Part shown: positions 43,233-52,311 of the stretch, one piece after another
Numbering within the stretch: the first letter of the stretch is position 1
How the letters are laid out: each line of letters opens with the position of its first letter
Assembly (NCBI GenBank): GCA_023391275.1
Contig: JAEWBE010000127.1
Coordinates: 23,767-87,766 of the forward strand
Length of the DNA stretch: 64,000 bases
Direction: 5' to 3'
Source of the DNA: Bacillota bacterium
GTDB lineage: Bacteria > Bacillota > Clostridia > Oscillospirales > Acutalibacteraceae
Notes under the pieces: generated by a model
Seen by the model: only the letters and a program-made list of their open reading frames with translations
Told to the model about the DNA's origin: nothing
The model's database searches: none
Position numbers and translations under genes: made by a program

Positions 43233-44375
43233 CTAATCCTCCACTTTAATTTCGTCCTTTGCTGTCGCCGTGTTATTAATTGATACTTCCGTGGTGACCG
43301 TGCACTTTAGATTTTTAAATAGTTCGTCCCAGTTTGATTTGTTTTTGTTCCAGAATTCCGGCGAGGTCTGGTGAATGATTTTTCCGAATCCAAAGATGTC
43401 GCTGTCGAATTGGGTTTGAACTTTTTTTATAACGCTGGTCATGTTGTCCTTCAAAAGTTTCTCTGCGCCCTTTTCCGCTTTTTCCAGGTTCTTTTCATTT
43501 ACATAATCCTGAGTGGTTTGGTCCTCTCCCAAAGCCGCTTTTACTTTGGTGTTAATTTGAATGGAGGCGGTTGCGTTTGAAATTTTAGGAGTGACTTTGG
43601 TGCGGCTGTCCTGCATTTCCAGGCAAATGCTTTGGTCATTGTTTTCGGGGCTTACCACCAGAAGGCCGCCTTTTACCAGGTTTTTGACAAAGAGATAATA
43701 TTTTGTTTCATCTCTGTTTAAATAGCCGACTAGCTTATCCTTTTTGAAAACTGCCGCACCGTCCAGTTCAAGAGTCTTTTGGTCTTTGGACTCCGATATC
43801 TTTATACAGGGAAGCGTGAGTGATATTCCTTCATCCGTGAGCCTGTCGACAGCCTCGTACAATTCCACATTCGGCACTTCGGACAGATTGGTGGTGTTTT
43901 GGGAAATTGTCCGCCAAATTTCAAGTGAACTCAGCTGATCCGTGACCGGCTTTTGCTGCAGGACTTCGGCCGCGGTCGGTGCTTCGGAGATGACAGGGTT
44001 TATAGTGATTCTGGGCTCGGCATCCCTGAAAACCCAATCGAGGAGGGGCGTAATTCCTTCCTGCGCGATGCTCTGGCTGATGACAACCACTTTACAGTCG
44101 CTGAAAAATAATTTCTTTTCACTTTTGCTGATCGCATTTCTTACCGCGTCGAAAACAGTGTCTCCTTCGGTTTCCAGCAGCTTTGAACCCGGAGGGCTTT
44201 TTGATAAATCCAGGAATTCAAAAGTTACATGGTACTTGTGATCTTCTTTACCCTTGTCAATCGCGAACCCGCCAACCATGGAGAGGTTATCCACTTCCCG
44301 GTAATTCCAGCAGCCGGTAAGGCAAAGCATTTCCACGATAAGCAGAAGTACAGTAATGCGTTTCACTGCTTTCAT
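43233..44375 (-). CDS. Ger(x)C family spore germination lipoprotein (GerAC type)
   Basis: A 380-residue lipoprotein, the C subunit of a germinant receptor. The signal peptide ends in lipobox LTGC (Cys20 region), followed by the family-typical WNYREVDNLSMVGGFAIDKG. Start taken at 44375 (MKAVKRITVLLL), which overlaps the gerA stop by four bases (ATGA) and gives a normal signal peptide; a longer frame from 44447 would not. Confidence 0.9.
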   Translation of the reverse strand: MKAVKRITVLLLIVEMLCLTGCWNYREVDNLSMVGGFAIDKGKEDHKYHVTFEFLDLSKSPPGSKLLETEGDTVFDAVRNAISKSEKKLFFSDCKVVVISQSIAQEGITPLLDWVFRDAEPRITINPVISEAPTAAEVLQQKPVTDQLSSLEIWRTISQNTTNLSEVPNVELYEAVDRLTDEGISLTLPCIKISESKDQKTLELDGAAVFKKDKLVGYLNRDETKYYLFVKNLVKGGLLVVSPENNDQSICLEMQDSRTKVTPKISNATASIQINTKVKAALGEDQTTQDYVNEKNLEKAEKGAEKLLKDNMTSVIKKVQTQFDSDIFGFGKIIHQTSPEFWNKNKSNWDELFKNLKCTVTTEVSINNTATAKDEIKVED

Positions 44376-45880
44376 TGAGTCCCACCCTTTGTTGATTGTC
44401 TGGCTTTGTTTGGGGAAAGAAATTTCGGCCTTGTTTTCATATCCCACCAGGGCGCACGTGTGAAAATATCTTTCTTGTCCTGCGGCCCGTTGGTGTAAAC
44501 GCTGTTCATAATCGGAATACCGAAAGAAGAAATGCTGAACAAATGAATCAGCACGCCAAGCATGCCAAACATATATCCGTACAGCCCCAGAATGGAGGAC
44601 AAAGCCAGCAGGGCAAAACGGGCCGGGATCATAAATCCTTTTATGCGTGGAATCATAAGGCCGGATATTCCGGTGACCGCGACGACGATGATCATGGGTG
44701 CGCTGACAATTTTTGCCTGTACGGCGGCTTGTCCGATAACCAGGGCGCCGACGATACTGAGGGCGTAACCCATGGTGCCCGGCATTCTTGAGCCGGATTC
44801 CCGAAGCATTTCAAACACCAAAAGCATCAGCACCGATTCCAGCACCGTGGGAAACGGCACGCCCTGACGGGAGGCGGAAATGCTCATCATCAGCGAGATG
44901 GGGAGCATTTCCTGATGAAAAGTAACCAGTGCAATATAAATGGCGGGGGTGCTGGTTGAAAAGAAAAAAGCGATCACACGCAGAATGCGGCCAATCGATC
45001 CATAGTAATAATTAATGTAGTAATCCTCGTCGCTCTGAAAATATTCGATAAACAGGTGGGGCAGGGTAAGAACAACCGGGGTGCCGTCCAGAAAAAGAGC
45101 AACGCGTCCCTCAAGCAGCTTGGCCGCTACGATATCTGCCCGTTCCGTGCTGCCCACCGTTTTAATCGGGGAATAGGGCGCGTCTTTAATAAATTCACTG
45201 ATATAGTTTACATCAAGTACTCCATCAATAGAGAATGTATTCAGTCTTCTTTTCAATTCCTCAAGCACATCGGGGTTTACCACATTTTCCAAATAACAGA
45301 TGCAGGCCTGCGTTTTTGTTCTGGTGCCCAAGGTCTGGTATTCCATCTTCAGGTCGGGGGTCCTGATTTTGCGCCGGAGCATGGAGAGGTTTACCAGAAG
45401 CGCTTCCGTAAATCCCTCACGGGGGCCCTTTAACACTTTTTCATTTTCTGGTTCGGAAATGGAGCGGGTTGTCCAGCCTTTTGTATTTAAAATAAGCGCT
45501 TCCGAATAGCCGTCCGCAAACAGGATGGAATCTCCGTAAATAATTCCCTGAATTATTTTTTCCATTTCAGTTGTCTTTTCCACACTGTTGGACAGGGTTA
45601 CCTGTTTGGCAATCACATTCATCAGGTCCGGTTCTTTTCGCTCCGGACAGTATTCTAAAAGAGGCTTAATAATATCCTCGTTTATTAATTTGTTATTTAC
45701 CATACCGTCGCTGAAAATAAGGCAGTATTTAATAACAGGGTCGGATGGAGTTTCTATGATGCGCGTAACCAGCGTATGGTCGTTCTTAAAAATAGTTTTA
45801 ATCAGATTTAGATTATCGGCAAGATCTTTGGAGAGTGGGGTGCCCGCCCCTTGGGCGCCGCCGGAACCGGGTGTTTCCAT
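44372..45880 (-). CDS. Spore germination protein GerA family (GerAA type)
   Basis: A 502-residue A subunit of the nutrient germinant receptor. Soluble N-terminal domain (about 1-250; GDSILFADGYSEALILNTKGW near 128, RGPREGFTE-like KGPREGFTEALLVN near 158), then about five to six membrane helices (about 290-440) and a short C-terminal tail. Start at 45880 has AGGAAGG about eight bases upstream; an in-frame start at 46012 lacks one. First gene of the four-gene ger operon. Confidence 0.92.
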   Translation of the reverse strand: METPGSGGAQGAGTPLSKDLADNLNLIKTIFKNDHTLVTRIIETPSDPVIKYCLIFSDGMVNNKLINEDIIKPLLEYCPERKEPDLMNVIAKQVTLSNSVEKTTEMEKIIQGIIYGDSILFADGYSEALILNTKGWTTRSISEPENEKVLKGPREGFTEALLVNLSMLRRKIRTPDLKMEYQTLGTRTKTQACICYLENVVNPDVLEELKRRLNTFSIDGVLDVNYISEFIKDAPYSPIKTVGSTERADIVAAKLLEGRVALFLDGTPVVLTLPHLFIEYFQSDEDYYINYYYGSIGRILRVIAFFFSTSTPAIYIALVTFHQEMLPISLMMSISASRQGVPFPTVLESVLMLLVFEMLRESGSRMPGTMGYALSIVGALVIGQAAVQAKIVSAPMIIVVAVTGISGLMIPRIKGFMIPARFALLALSSILGLYGYMFGMLGVLIHLFSISSFGIPIMNSVYTNGPQDKKDIFTRAPWWDMKTRPKFLSPNKARQSTKGGTQ

Positions 45881-45992
45881 GCCTTCACCTTCCTCGCATT
45901 TTTTCGGGTGTATTCTGTATGTAATATTTACCATGGATGTCAAATTATGCGTTGAAGGCTGCCTGCTGCTTCGACTATTTTGTGCTGTAATT

Positions 45993-46026
45993 AAAAAAGA
46001 CCGGCGGCCCAAAAGGCTGCCGGTGA
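45993..46026 (-). terminator. Intrinsic terminator after spoIIID
   Basis: Read on the minus strand, ACCGGCAGCC pairs with GGCCGCCGGT around TTTTG, followed by six T. It separates spoIIID from the ger operon. Confidence 0.85.
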
Positions 46027-46033
46027 GTACGCT

Positions 46034-46282
46034 CTATGTTTTTTTGTATTTCAGCCTTGTGGCCATGCCGCCGCGAATGTGCCGCTGTGCCTTGTTAATC
46101 TCGAGTACCTGTTTGACCTGTTTGTAAAGCTGAGGGTCAACATATTTCAGACGCTGCGCCACGTCTTTATGTACGGTACTCTTGCTGACGCCGAATTTTT
46201 TTGCCGCGCCGCGTACGGTTGTTTTGTTCTCAATTATGTACTCGCCGAGTTCGACGGCGCGCTCCTCAACAATACCTTTCAC
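46034..46282 (-). CDS. spoIIID: Sporulation transcriptional regulator SpoIIID
   Basis: An 82-residue DNA-binding protein that adjusts the mother-cell sigma-E and sigma-K programmes. Nearly the whole protein matches SpoIIID: IEERA-like VEERAVELGEYIIENKTTVR, helix-turn-helix AAKKFGVSKSTVHKDV (about 27-42) and the basic end RHIRGGMATRLKYKK. Own terminator, so monocistronic. The region upstream is shared with the divergent sugar-binding-protein gene. Confidence 0.96.
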   Translation of the reverse strand: MKGIVEERAVELGEYIIENKTTVRGAAKKFGVSKSTVHKDVAQRLKYVDPQLYKQVKQVLEINKAQRHIRGGMATRLKYKKT

Positions 46283-46734
46283 TTTTCCGCCTCCAAACTA
46301 ATCCGATTGCTAATAATTATGCATGGGGACAGGTGAATAGTACAGAATAGGCTTGTTTGAGGCAGTAAAAGTATTCGTGAGGATTTGTCCTTACAGATCG
46401 ACGCCTTTTGTCCTGCGGTTATGGCAGAAATGGGGTTAGAATGAGGACTTTTTTGTCCGATGAAGAACTGGCGGTACTGAGTTGATGCGGGCCTGTGGAA
46501 AAACTTGACTATAATCGAAAATGAATGTACCGAATACCCGAGCAGCAAAAGCATGGGTCCCTAGCACAAGGCCTGAAATTAAATCAGCACAGGAAAGCAA
46601 AGGAAGAAATAGTGAAAGGATATCGTAAGAAATTGCATTCATATCTTCCGCTGTTCCCGTTATAATAAAAACAACCTAAGTGGCAAAAGTCACCGTGCCA
46701 TGACACGGTGATCATGATTTAAGGAGGAGAAATA
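46283..46734. promoter_or_regulatory. Divergent regulatory region of spoIIID and the sugar ABC operon
   Basis: No gene seen. On the plus strand TTCATA (46638-46643) and consensus TATAAT (46661-46666) with 17 bases between are a possible promoter for the ABC operon. Downstream, a perfect inverted repeat TCACCGTG-CCATGA-CACGGTGA (46690-46711) lies between the presumed start of transcription and the AAGGAGGAG ribosome site, positioned like an operator or a leader hairpin. The spoIIID promoter could not be assigned. Confidence 0.5.
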
Positions 46735-47892
46735 ATGAAAAGAAACAAATGGACGAGGGTTGGTTCAATCCTTTGCACGGTTTTGATGTTCACGTCAGTT
46801 CTTGCGGGCTGTAACGGAGGAACTTCAGCGCCGGCAGCATCCACAGCCCCGGTTGGCGCAGCGCAAGCCCCGGTCAGTACAGCTCAGAACCAACAAGCAC
46901 CCAAGCCGGACCTTAAGAAGCTGTATGACAGCATTCCGAACCAAAAAGCATACATATCGCTGAAGGACATCGGGGATGTTAAGGCCAAAGGGAATTACAA
47001 AGTTGGGCTGGCACTGTATACCGTCAGCACCGGCTTCTATAAAACCCTTGCTGACAGCCTGGCAACAGAATTGAAAAACAGCGGCGCTACGGTTCTTAAT
47101 TCTGACTGTAATGGAGATGTAACGACTCAGGTTTCTCAGATCGAAAACTTTATCACGCAGAAGGTGGATGCCATCATCCTGACGCCTGCAGATCCCCCGT
47201 CTGCCATTAACATTGCCCTGAACAAAGCATATGACGCGGGTATCCCGGTAATTGCCGTGGATATGCCTCCGGATGCCGGAGCAAAATACCTGACTGCTTA
47301 TGTAACAGATGCATACCAACTTGGATACATTATCGGCGAAGAAGTTGCCAAAAAACTTCTGGCAGAAAACCCGAAAGGCGACATTGAGTACGGAATCATC
47401 GGCGGAATCGAAGGCGGAGTTATTCCTACCGCCCGTAATAACGGTTCTCAGGACGGTATCAAGGCAGTCGATAAGGAAGGCAGAATCAAACTGGTATCTT
47501 TCCTGTACGCCGGCGACTTTTCTGAAGAGGGCGGCCTGAAAACGGCAGAAAACATGCTTGTTGCAAAACCAAACCTGAAAGCCATTATCGGGACCTGCGA
47601 CGCGCATGTTGTAGGCGCAACGGCAGCAGCGAAACGTCAGGGCAAAGATAAAAACCTGATCATGGCAGCTGTTGACGGTTCCAAAGCGGCACTGGAAATT
47701 ATGAAGGCGGGCGGTCCGATCAAGGCCATTGGTCTGAACAGCCCGAAAGAAGTCGGCCAGATTGCGGCGCGCGCAACCATTGCGCAGTTGAACGGAAATT
47801 TTGTTCCGAAATCGAAAGTTATGTATATGGACCCAATCTTGGTAACTGCAGATAACGTTGACAAGTATTATGACCCGGATTCGGCATTCTAA
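46735..47892 (+). CDS. Sugar ABC transporter substrate-binding lipoprotein (RbsB type)
   Basis: A 385-residue lipoprotein: signal peptide with lipobox LAGC (about Cys26), a Pro/Ala/Gln linker, then a periplasmic-binding-protein type 1 fold (about 75-385). Typical segments: VSQIENFITQKVDAIILTPAD near 140, AYDAGIPVIAVDMPP near 165 and a late GLNSPKEVGQIAARATIAQL near 340. It delivers a sugar or AI-2-like ligand to the CUT2-type transporter encoded next. The actual ligand cannot be told. AAGGAGGAG precedes the ATG. Confidence 0.9.
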   Translation: MKRNKWTRVGSILCTVLMFTSVLAGCNGGTSAPAASTAPVGAAQAPVSTAQNQQAPKPDLKKLYDSIPNQKAYISLKDIGDVKAKGNYKVGLALYTVSTGFYKTLADSLATELKNSGATVLNSDCNGDVTTQVSQIENFITQKVDAIILTPADPPSAINIALNKAYDAGIPVIAVDMPPDAGAKYLTAYVTDAYQLGYIIGEEVAKKLLAENPKGDIEYGIIGGIEGGVIPTARNNGSQDGIKAVDKEGRIKLVSFLYAGDFSEEGGLKTAENMLVAKPNLKAIIGTCDAHVVGATAAAKRQGKDKNLIMAAVDGSKAALEIMKAGGPIKAIGLNSPKEVGQIAARATIAQLNGNFVPKSKVMYMDPILVTADNVDKYYDPDSAF

Positions 47893-47925
47893 TAAAGTAT
47901 AATCAGTGAACTTTAGGCGGCTTTA

Positions 47926-47968
47926 GCCGCAAGTTGAACCCACCGGCTGAAAAGCCGGTGGCTGTTCA
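47926..47968 (+). repeat. Intercistronic GC-rich hairpins after the binding-protein gene
   Basis: CCACCGGCT-GAAA-AGCCGGTGG (47941-47962) is a perfect 9-bp stem with a tetraloop-like GAAA; just before it GCGGCT-TT-AGCCGC (47926-47939) is a second short hairpin. No T-run follows. Such structures after a binding-protein gene usually stabilise its mRNA or limit read-through; similar palindromes also occur at ends of IS200/IS605 elements. Confidence 0.6.
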
Positions 47969-48006
47969 GTTTAGAATCGACTGGAACTAGAACAGGAGGG
48001 AACAGG

Positions 48007-49500
48007 ATGACCCCAATTTTGGAGCTCAATAAAATTGATAAGCGGTTCGGAAACGTCCACGCGCTGAAAGAAATTTCCCTCACCATTGAAAAAGGAGACG
48101 TTTTTGCGCTGGCAGGGGAAAACGGTGCTGGAAAGTCAACCCTGATGAAGATACTTACTGGCGCTTACAGAAAAGACAGCGGAGATATTTTTGTTGATGG
48201 CAGGAAAGTGGAAATTACCTGCGCGGCAGATGCAAGAAAACTGGGAATCGCTCAGGTTTATCAACAGGCGGAGCTTCTTACCGAGCTGAGCGTGGCGGAA
48301 AATATTTTCTTAGGCGATGGAAAAATTTTTAAAAAAGGTCTGGTCAGTTGGAAAACGGTTTACAGCAAGGCGGATGCACTCCTCAAAAAGTATAAAATCC
48401 CGCTGGATTCCAGAACAAAGGTAAAAGATCTTAATATTGCTATGCGCCAGCTTGTTGCAGTGGCAAAGGTACTGCAGCAGCAACCTGAAATTGTTATATT
48501 TGACGAACCTACGGCAGTCCTTTCCGACAATGAAGTCGGAATTTTATTTGACATTGTAGCACAACTTAAAAATGAGAAAACAACAATCATTTATATATCG
48601 CATCGACTTGAAGAGCTGTTCCAGCTTTCTAATAAGATTGCGGTCATGCGTGATGGAGCTCTGGTAGTAATTCTTCCAAACCAAAAGCTGACAAAAGAAG
48701 ATTTGATTACACAAATGCTCGGCCGAAAAATGGAGGCCATGTACCCGGAAAAGAACCTGATCGAGGTCGGTCAGCCGGTGCTGGAACTTAGAAATATCAC
48801 AACGGCCAAAGTCCAGGATATTTCCTTCCAGCTTAAAAAAGGGGAAATATTGGGAATTACCGGGTTGGTGGGAAGCGGAAGAACGGAATTAGTCAAGGCC
48901 ATCTACGGGTTGGATAAGGTTAAAAGCGGCCAAATATTAATTTACGATAAAGAAACCAGAATCCGAAGTGCCAGAGAGGCGACGAGAAGGGGGATTTTCC
49001 TGGCGCCTGAAGATAGAAAAGGGGAAGCACTTGTCCTGATTCGATCCATACGGGAAAATATTACGCTTTCCAACCTGAAAAAAATCTCTCGGTATGGTTT
49101 CTGCGGAAAGAAAAAGGAGTTTGAAGCTACCGAAAAGCTGAAAGACGAACTGCATATCAAAACAGAATCGATGGAAACTCTGGTGAAGAACCTGAGCGGC
49201 GGCAATCAGCAAAAGGTGGTTATTGCCAAAGCGATTACTGCGGAGCCGGAGATATTGATATTTGATGAGCCCACTCAGGGAATTGATGTAGGTGCCAAAT
49301 CAGAGATTTATACACTGCTTAATAACTTGCAAAAAACAGGCGTTTCCATCCTTCTCATTTCCTCTGAAATTGAAGAAGTGCAGGGACTTTGCAACCGAAT
49401 TCTGGTTATGCGCGGTGGACAGCTCGTAGGAGAAGTGAACGAGAATCTGGAAGATACGGAGTACATACTAAACCTTATGTATAGGAGTAAGAAATCATGA
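48007..49500 (+). CDS. Sugar ABC transporter ATP-binding protein (RbsA/CUT2 type)
   Basis: A 497-residue protein with two ABC domains, as in ribose/xylose/galactose transporters. Domain 1: Walker A GENGAGKSTLMK (about 38), Walker B IVIFDEPTAVL (about 162). Domain 2: degenerate Walker A GLVGSGRTELVK (about 286), signature LSGGNQQKV (about 398) and ILIFDEPTQGIDVG (about 418). It powers uptake with the adjacent permease; stop and start overlap by four bases. Confidence 0.93.
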   Translation: MTPILELNKIDKRFGNVHALKEISLTIEKGDVFALAGENGAGKSTLMKILTGAYRKDSGDIFVDGRKVEITCAADARKLGIAQVYQQAELLTELSVAENIFLGDGKIFKKGLVSWKTVYSKADALLKKYKIPLDSRTKVKDLNIAMRQLVAVAKVLQQQPEIVIFDEPTAVLSDNEVGILFDIVAQLKNEKTTIIYISHRLEELFQLSNKIAVMRDGALVVILPNQKLTKEDLITQMLGRKMEAMYPEKNLIEVGQPVLELRNITTAKVQDISFQLKKGEILGITGLVGSGRTELVKAIYGLDKVKSGQILIYDKETRIRSAREATRRGIFLAPEDRKGEALVLIRSIRENITLSNLKKISRYGFCGKKKEFEATEKLKDELHIKTESMETLVKNLSGGNQQKVVIAKAITAEPEILIFDEPTQGIDVGAKSEIYTLLNNLQKTGVSILLISSEIEEVQGLCNRILVMRGGQLVGEVNENLEDTEYILNLMYRSKKS

Positions 49501-50447
49501 ACATACATATGAAAGCATATTTTAAAGAACAGGCAATTCCCCTCATTGTGCTGGCCCTGATGATTATTTCGGCGTCGTTTTTATCGTCGGTTTTCTTTTC
49601 ACAGGCAAATGCCCAGAACCTGATCGTTCAAATCGCCATGAATATGGTTGTCAGCATGGGAATGTTTGCAGTTATCCTCACAGGAGGAATTGACCTTTCC
49701 GTGGGTTCCATTGTTGCGGTATCCGGGGTTCTGTGTGCAGGCTTTATGCGCTCTATGCCCGTAAGTCTTGCAATACTGAGCACTGTTTTGATCTGCACGT
49801 TCATCGGTATTTTTGACGGTATGATTATTTCAAGACTGAAAATAGCGCCGTTTATTGTAACACTCGGTATGTTAAGCTTTGCACGTGGAATCGCCTATTG
49901 GTACACAAAATCATCGCCTATTATGTGGGCCTCGCTGCCCGGCGCAGATGTTATGTATACAATCGGTTCCGGGCAAATCTTAGGCGTGCCAATCCTTGCT
50001 GTCATTTGGCTTTTGATGATTGCGCTGACCTTCCTAATGCTCAAATATACGGTCGCCGGGCGAATCATTTATTCCATTGGCGGTAATGAGGAAGCGGTAA
50101 GGTTCAGCGGGATCAATGTCACTTCCTGGAAAATATTCCCCTACGCATTTTCGGGGCTCTGCTGTGGAATCGGCGGTATTCTGCTGACCTCCCGGCTCGG
50201 CGTGGGTGCTCCTACCAGCGGTGAAGGGCTGGAGCTCGACTGCATCGCAGCCGTTGTTATCGGCGGTACAAGTTTTAACGGCGGTATCGGTAAGGTAAGC
50301 GGCGTTGTTATCGGCGTATTCATTTTAGGAATCATCAACAATATTCTGGATTTGATGAATGTACCTGCTTATCCGCAAATGATGCTGAAGGGCGCAATTA
50401 TTGTAATTGCCGTTATCTTCTCCACAATTCGCGAGAAGAACAAATAG
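49497..50447 (+). CDS. Sugar ABC transporter permease (RbsC/CUT2 type)
   Basis: A 316-residue membrane protein with about ten helices of the BPD_transp_2 family. Signature segments are GGIDLSVGSIVAVSG (about 62) and IAAVVIGGTSFNGGIGKVSG (about 250). It forms the channel of the transporter with the upstream ATPase and binding protein. Confidence 0.93.
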   Translation: MNIHMKAYFKEQAIPLIVLALMIISASFLSSVFFSQANAQNLIVQIAMNMVVSMGMFAVILTGGIDLSVGSIVAVSGVLCAGFMRSMPVSLAILSTVLICTFIGIFDGMIISRLKIAPFIVTLGMLSFARGIAYWYTKSSPIMWASLPGADVMYTIGSGQILGVPILAVIWLLMIALTFLMLKYTVAGRIIYSIGGNEEAVRFSGINVTSWKIFPYAFSGLCCGIGGILLTSRLGVGAPTSGEGLELDCIAAVVIGGTSFNGGIGKVSGVVIGVFILGIINNILDLMNVPAYPQMMLKGAIIVIAVIFSTIREKNK

Positions 50448-50483
50448 TTATTGATCGGGTATAAAATGAGGGGCGTGTCAAAG

Positions 50484-50513
50484 TTGACTTTCGATAAATA
50501 TTTGTGATACAAT
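50484..50513 (+). promoter_or_regulatory. Promoter of the sensor kinase/regulator operon
   Basis: TTGACT (50484-50489), 18-base spacer and TACAAT (50508-50513), about 30 bases before the kinase start. The -35 is embedded in the palindrome AAAGT-TG-ACTTT. Confidence 0.6.
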
Positions 50514-50541
50514 CACAAAAAAGCAAGGGAGAGGAAGTAAT

Positions 50542-52311
50542 TTGGGCGCTTTCTTTTCGAACTCGCTGAATCGGCGCTTGCTCGTGTATTTTTTGTCTTT
50601 TGCATTCATCCCGATGGTGATTGTCGGAATCGTTATTTACAGAGTCTCTGTTTCCTATATTGAAAACATGGCGCTGAATTCGAGCGACCAGGTTCTGACG
50701 AAAGTTGGGGCAGATGTGGATGGGGTTCTGACCGATATGAAGGAAACTCAGAAAATAGTGAGCACAGATGTCTATATTCAGGAAATTCTTCAGAGCAACG
50801 TTCAAACCGAGAAAGACCGGAAAAAGGCTGTTCTGTCGGGCAACTTACGCCTTGGTGCGATTAATGAATTTCAAAGGAATATTTATGGCATTTATGTTCT
50901 TCTGGATAATGGCTTGTCTGTCAAATCACGTTATTTTGCTTTTCTGGACCGCAATTCTTCCAAAAGCGGAATGTATGAGAAGGTAAAAAACAGGAACAGT
51001 GAATCCTGGTTTAAAATGGATCAGGGTTCGGAAATTGTGGATACGATGGGGGAGCCGGTGCTGACACTGGCCTATCCCATGAAAGACCTTGCAACAGAGC
51101 GCACAAGAGGCATTATTGCGGTAGAAATTAAGGAGTTTTTTTTGCAGAAACTGCTTTCCGTCGACATCGGGGAAGACGGTCTTGTATACCTGATGAACGA
51201 GCAGAATCAGGTCATTACAACCGATTTGGGAAACCACGCCCCGGGAAGAATTGCTCACTATCTGGATATTACCCAAAAAACTGCAATTGGCGACGAAGCG
51301 CTTGTGATTGATGAGCAAAAAGAAATTATGATCTGTAAAAGGCTCCCGATTAGCCATTGGGTAGTAGTAGGTATTGTTTCAAAAAGCCACCTGCGCCAGA
51401 ACGGAACCGTCATCGCCTTTACAATCGCGTGGGTTTGTCTGTTGTTCTGGATCCTTACGGTCATTATTTCTAGGTTGGTAACCAAGTATGAACTGCTCCC
51501 GATCCGGCAGATGATTGCATTTGTAAAAGTAGTTGAGAGTGGGAATTTCCAAAAGAAACTTCCAATTGTCAGAAATGATGAGATTGGCGCCCTGACCAAA
51601 AGTTTTAACAATATGACAGAGAAGCTGTCCGATCTGATTGATAAGGTATATCAGGAACAGCAGCGTCTGCGCAAAGCAGAGTTTAAGGCAATGCAGGCAC
51701 AAATCAGTCCGCACTTCCTATATAATACACTGGACTCCATCAACTGGCTCTCCCGTCAGGGGAAAAATGAGGAAGTAACGGAAATGGTCGCGGCACTCAG
51801 CTCGTTCTTTAAAATCGGTCTCAGCAGGGGAAAGGATCTAATCCCGATCGAGCAGGAAATCGAGCATGTAAGAAGTTATCTCACCATACAAAAAATTCGT
51901 TACAGGTCAAAATTTGAATATTTTATTATGGAAAACCACGCACTTGATAACTTTTTTGTGCCAAAACTGATTTTACAGCCGCTTGTGGAAAACTCCTTGT
52001 ATCATGGCATCAAGGTCTCTGAACACAAATGCACCATTATGATTAGTGTGTTGGATTTCGGAGACTCCATTGTTTTTGAAGTGATGGACGACGGCGTGGG
52101 AATGACCCCGGAGCAGCTGGAGGAACTGAGAAAGTCTATGAGCGGGATCGACGATAATAAACATGAGATTTTTGGTGTCGTCAACGTGAATGACCGCATT
52201 CAAATACTGTCTGGGAAAGAATACGGGCTTACGTTTGAAAGCGAACATCTTGTTGGTACGGTTGCTTCTATACGGATCCGTAAGATATCGGAGGATGAAA
52301 GTCATGTATAA
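50542..52311 (+). CDS. Sensor histidine kinase (YesM/LytS-like His_kinase family)
   Basis: A 589-residue membrane kinase: helix about 12-32, large extracytoplasmic Cache-like domain to about 285, second helix about 288-310, HAMP about 312-365, then a His_kinase domain with the phospho-accepting His in QAQISPHFLYNTLDSINWL (about 397) and an HATPase with QPLVENSLYHG (about 480) and DDGVGM (about 517). Probably senses a sugar or the ligand of an adjacent binding protein. TTG start with GAGAGGAAG. Overlaps the regulator gene by eight bases. Confidence 0.9.
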   Translation: MGAFFSNSLNRRLLVYFLSFAFIPMVIVGIVIYRVSVSYIENMALNSSDQVLTKVGADVDGVLTDMKETQKIVSTDVYIQEILQSNVQTEKDRKKAVLSGNLRLGAINEFQRNIYGIYVLLDNGLSVKSRYFAFLDRNSSKSGMYEKVKNRNSESWFKMDQGSEIVDTMGEPVLTLAYPMKDLATERTRGIIAVEIKEFFLQKLLSVDIGEDGLVYLMNEQNQVITTDLGNHAPGRIAHYLDITQKTAIGDEALVIDEQKEIMICKRLPISHWVVVGIVSKSHLRQNGTVIAFTIAWVCLLFWILTVIISRLVTKYELLPIRQMIAFVKVVESGNFQKKLPIVRNDEIGALTKSFNNMTEKLSDLIDKVYQEQQRLRKAEFKAMQAQISPHFLYNTLDSINWLSRQGKNEEVTEMVAALSSFFKIGLSRGKDLIPIEQEIEHVRSYLTIQKIRYRSKFEYFIMENHALDNFFVPKLILQPLVENSLYHGIKVSEHKCTIMISVLDFGDSIVFEVMDDGVGMTPEQLEELRKSMSGIDDNKHEIFGVVNVNDRIQILSGKEYGLTFESEHLVGTVASIRIRKISEDESHV

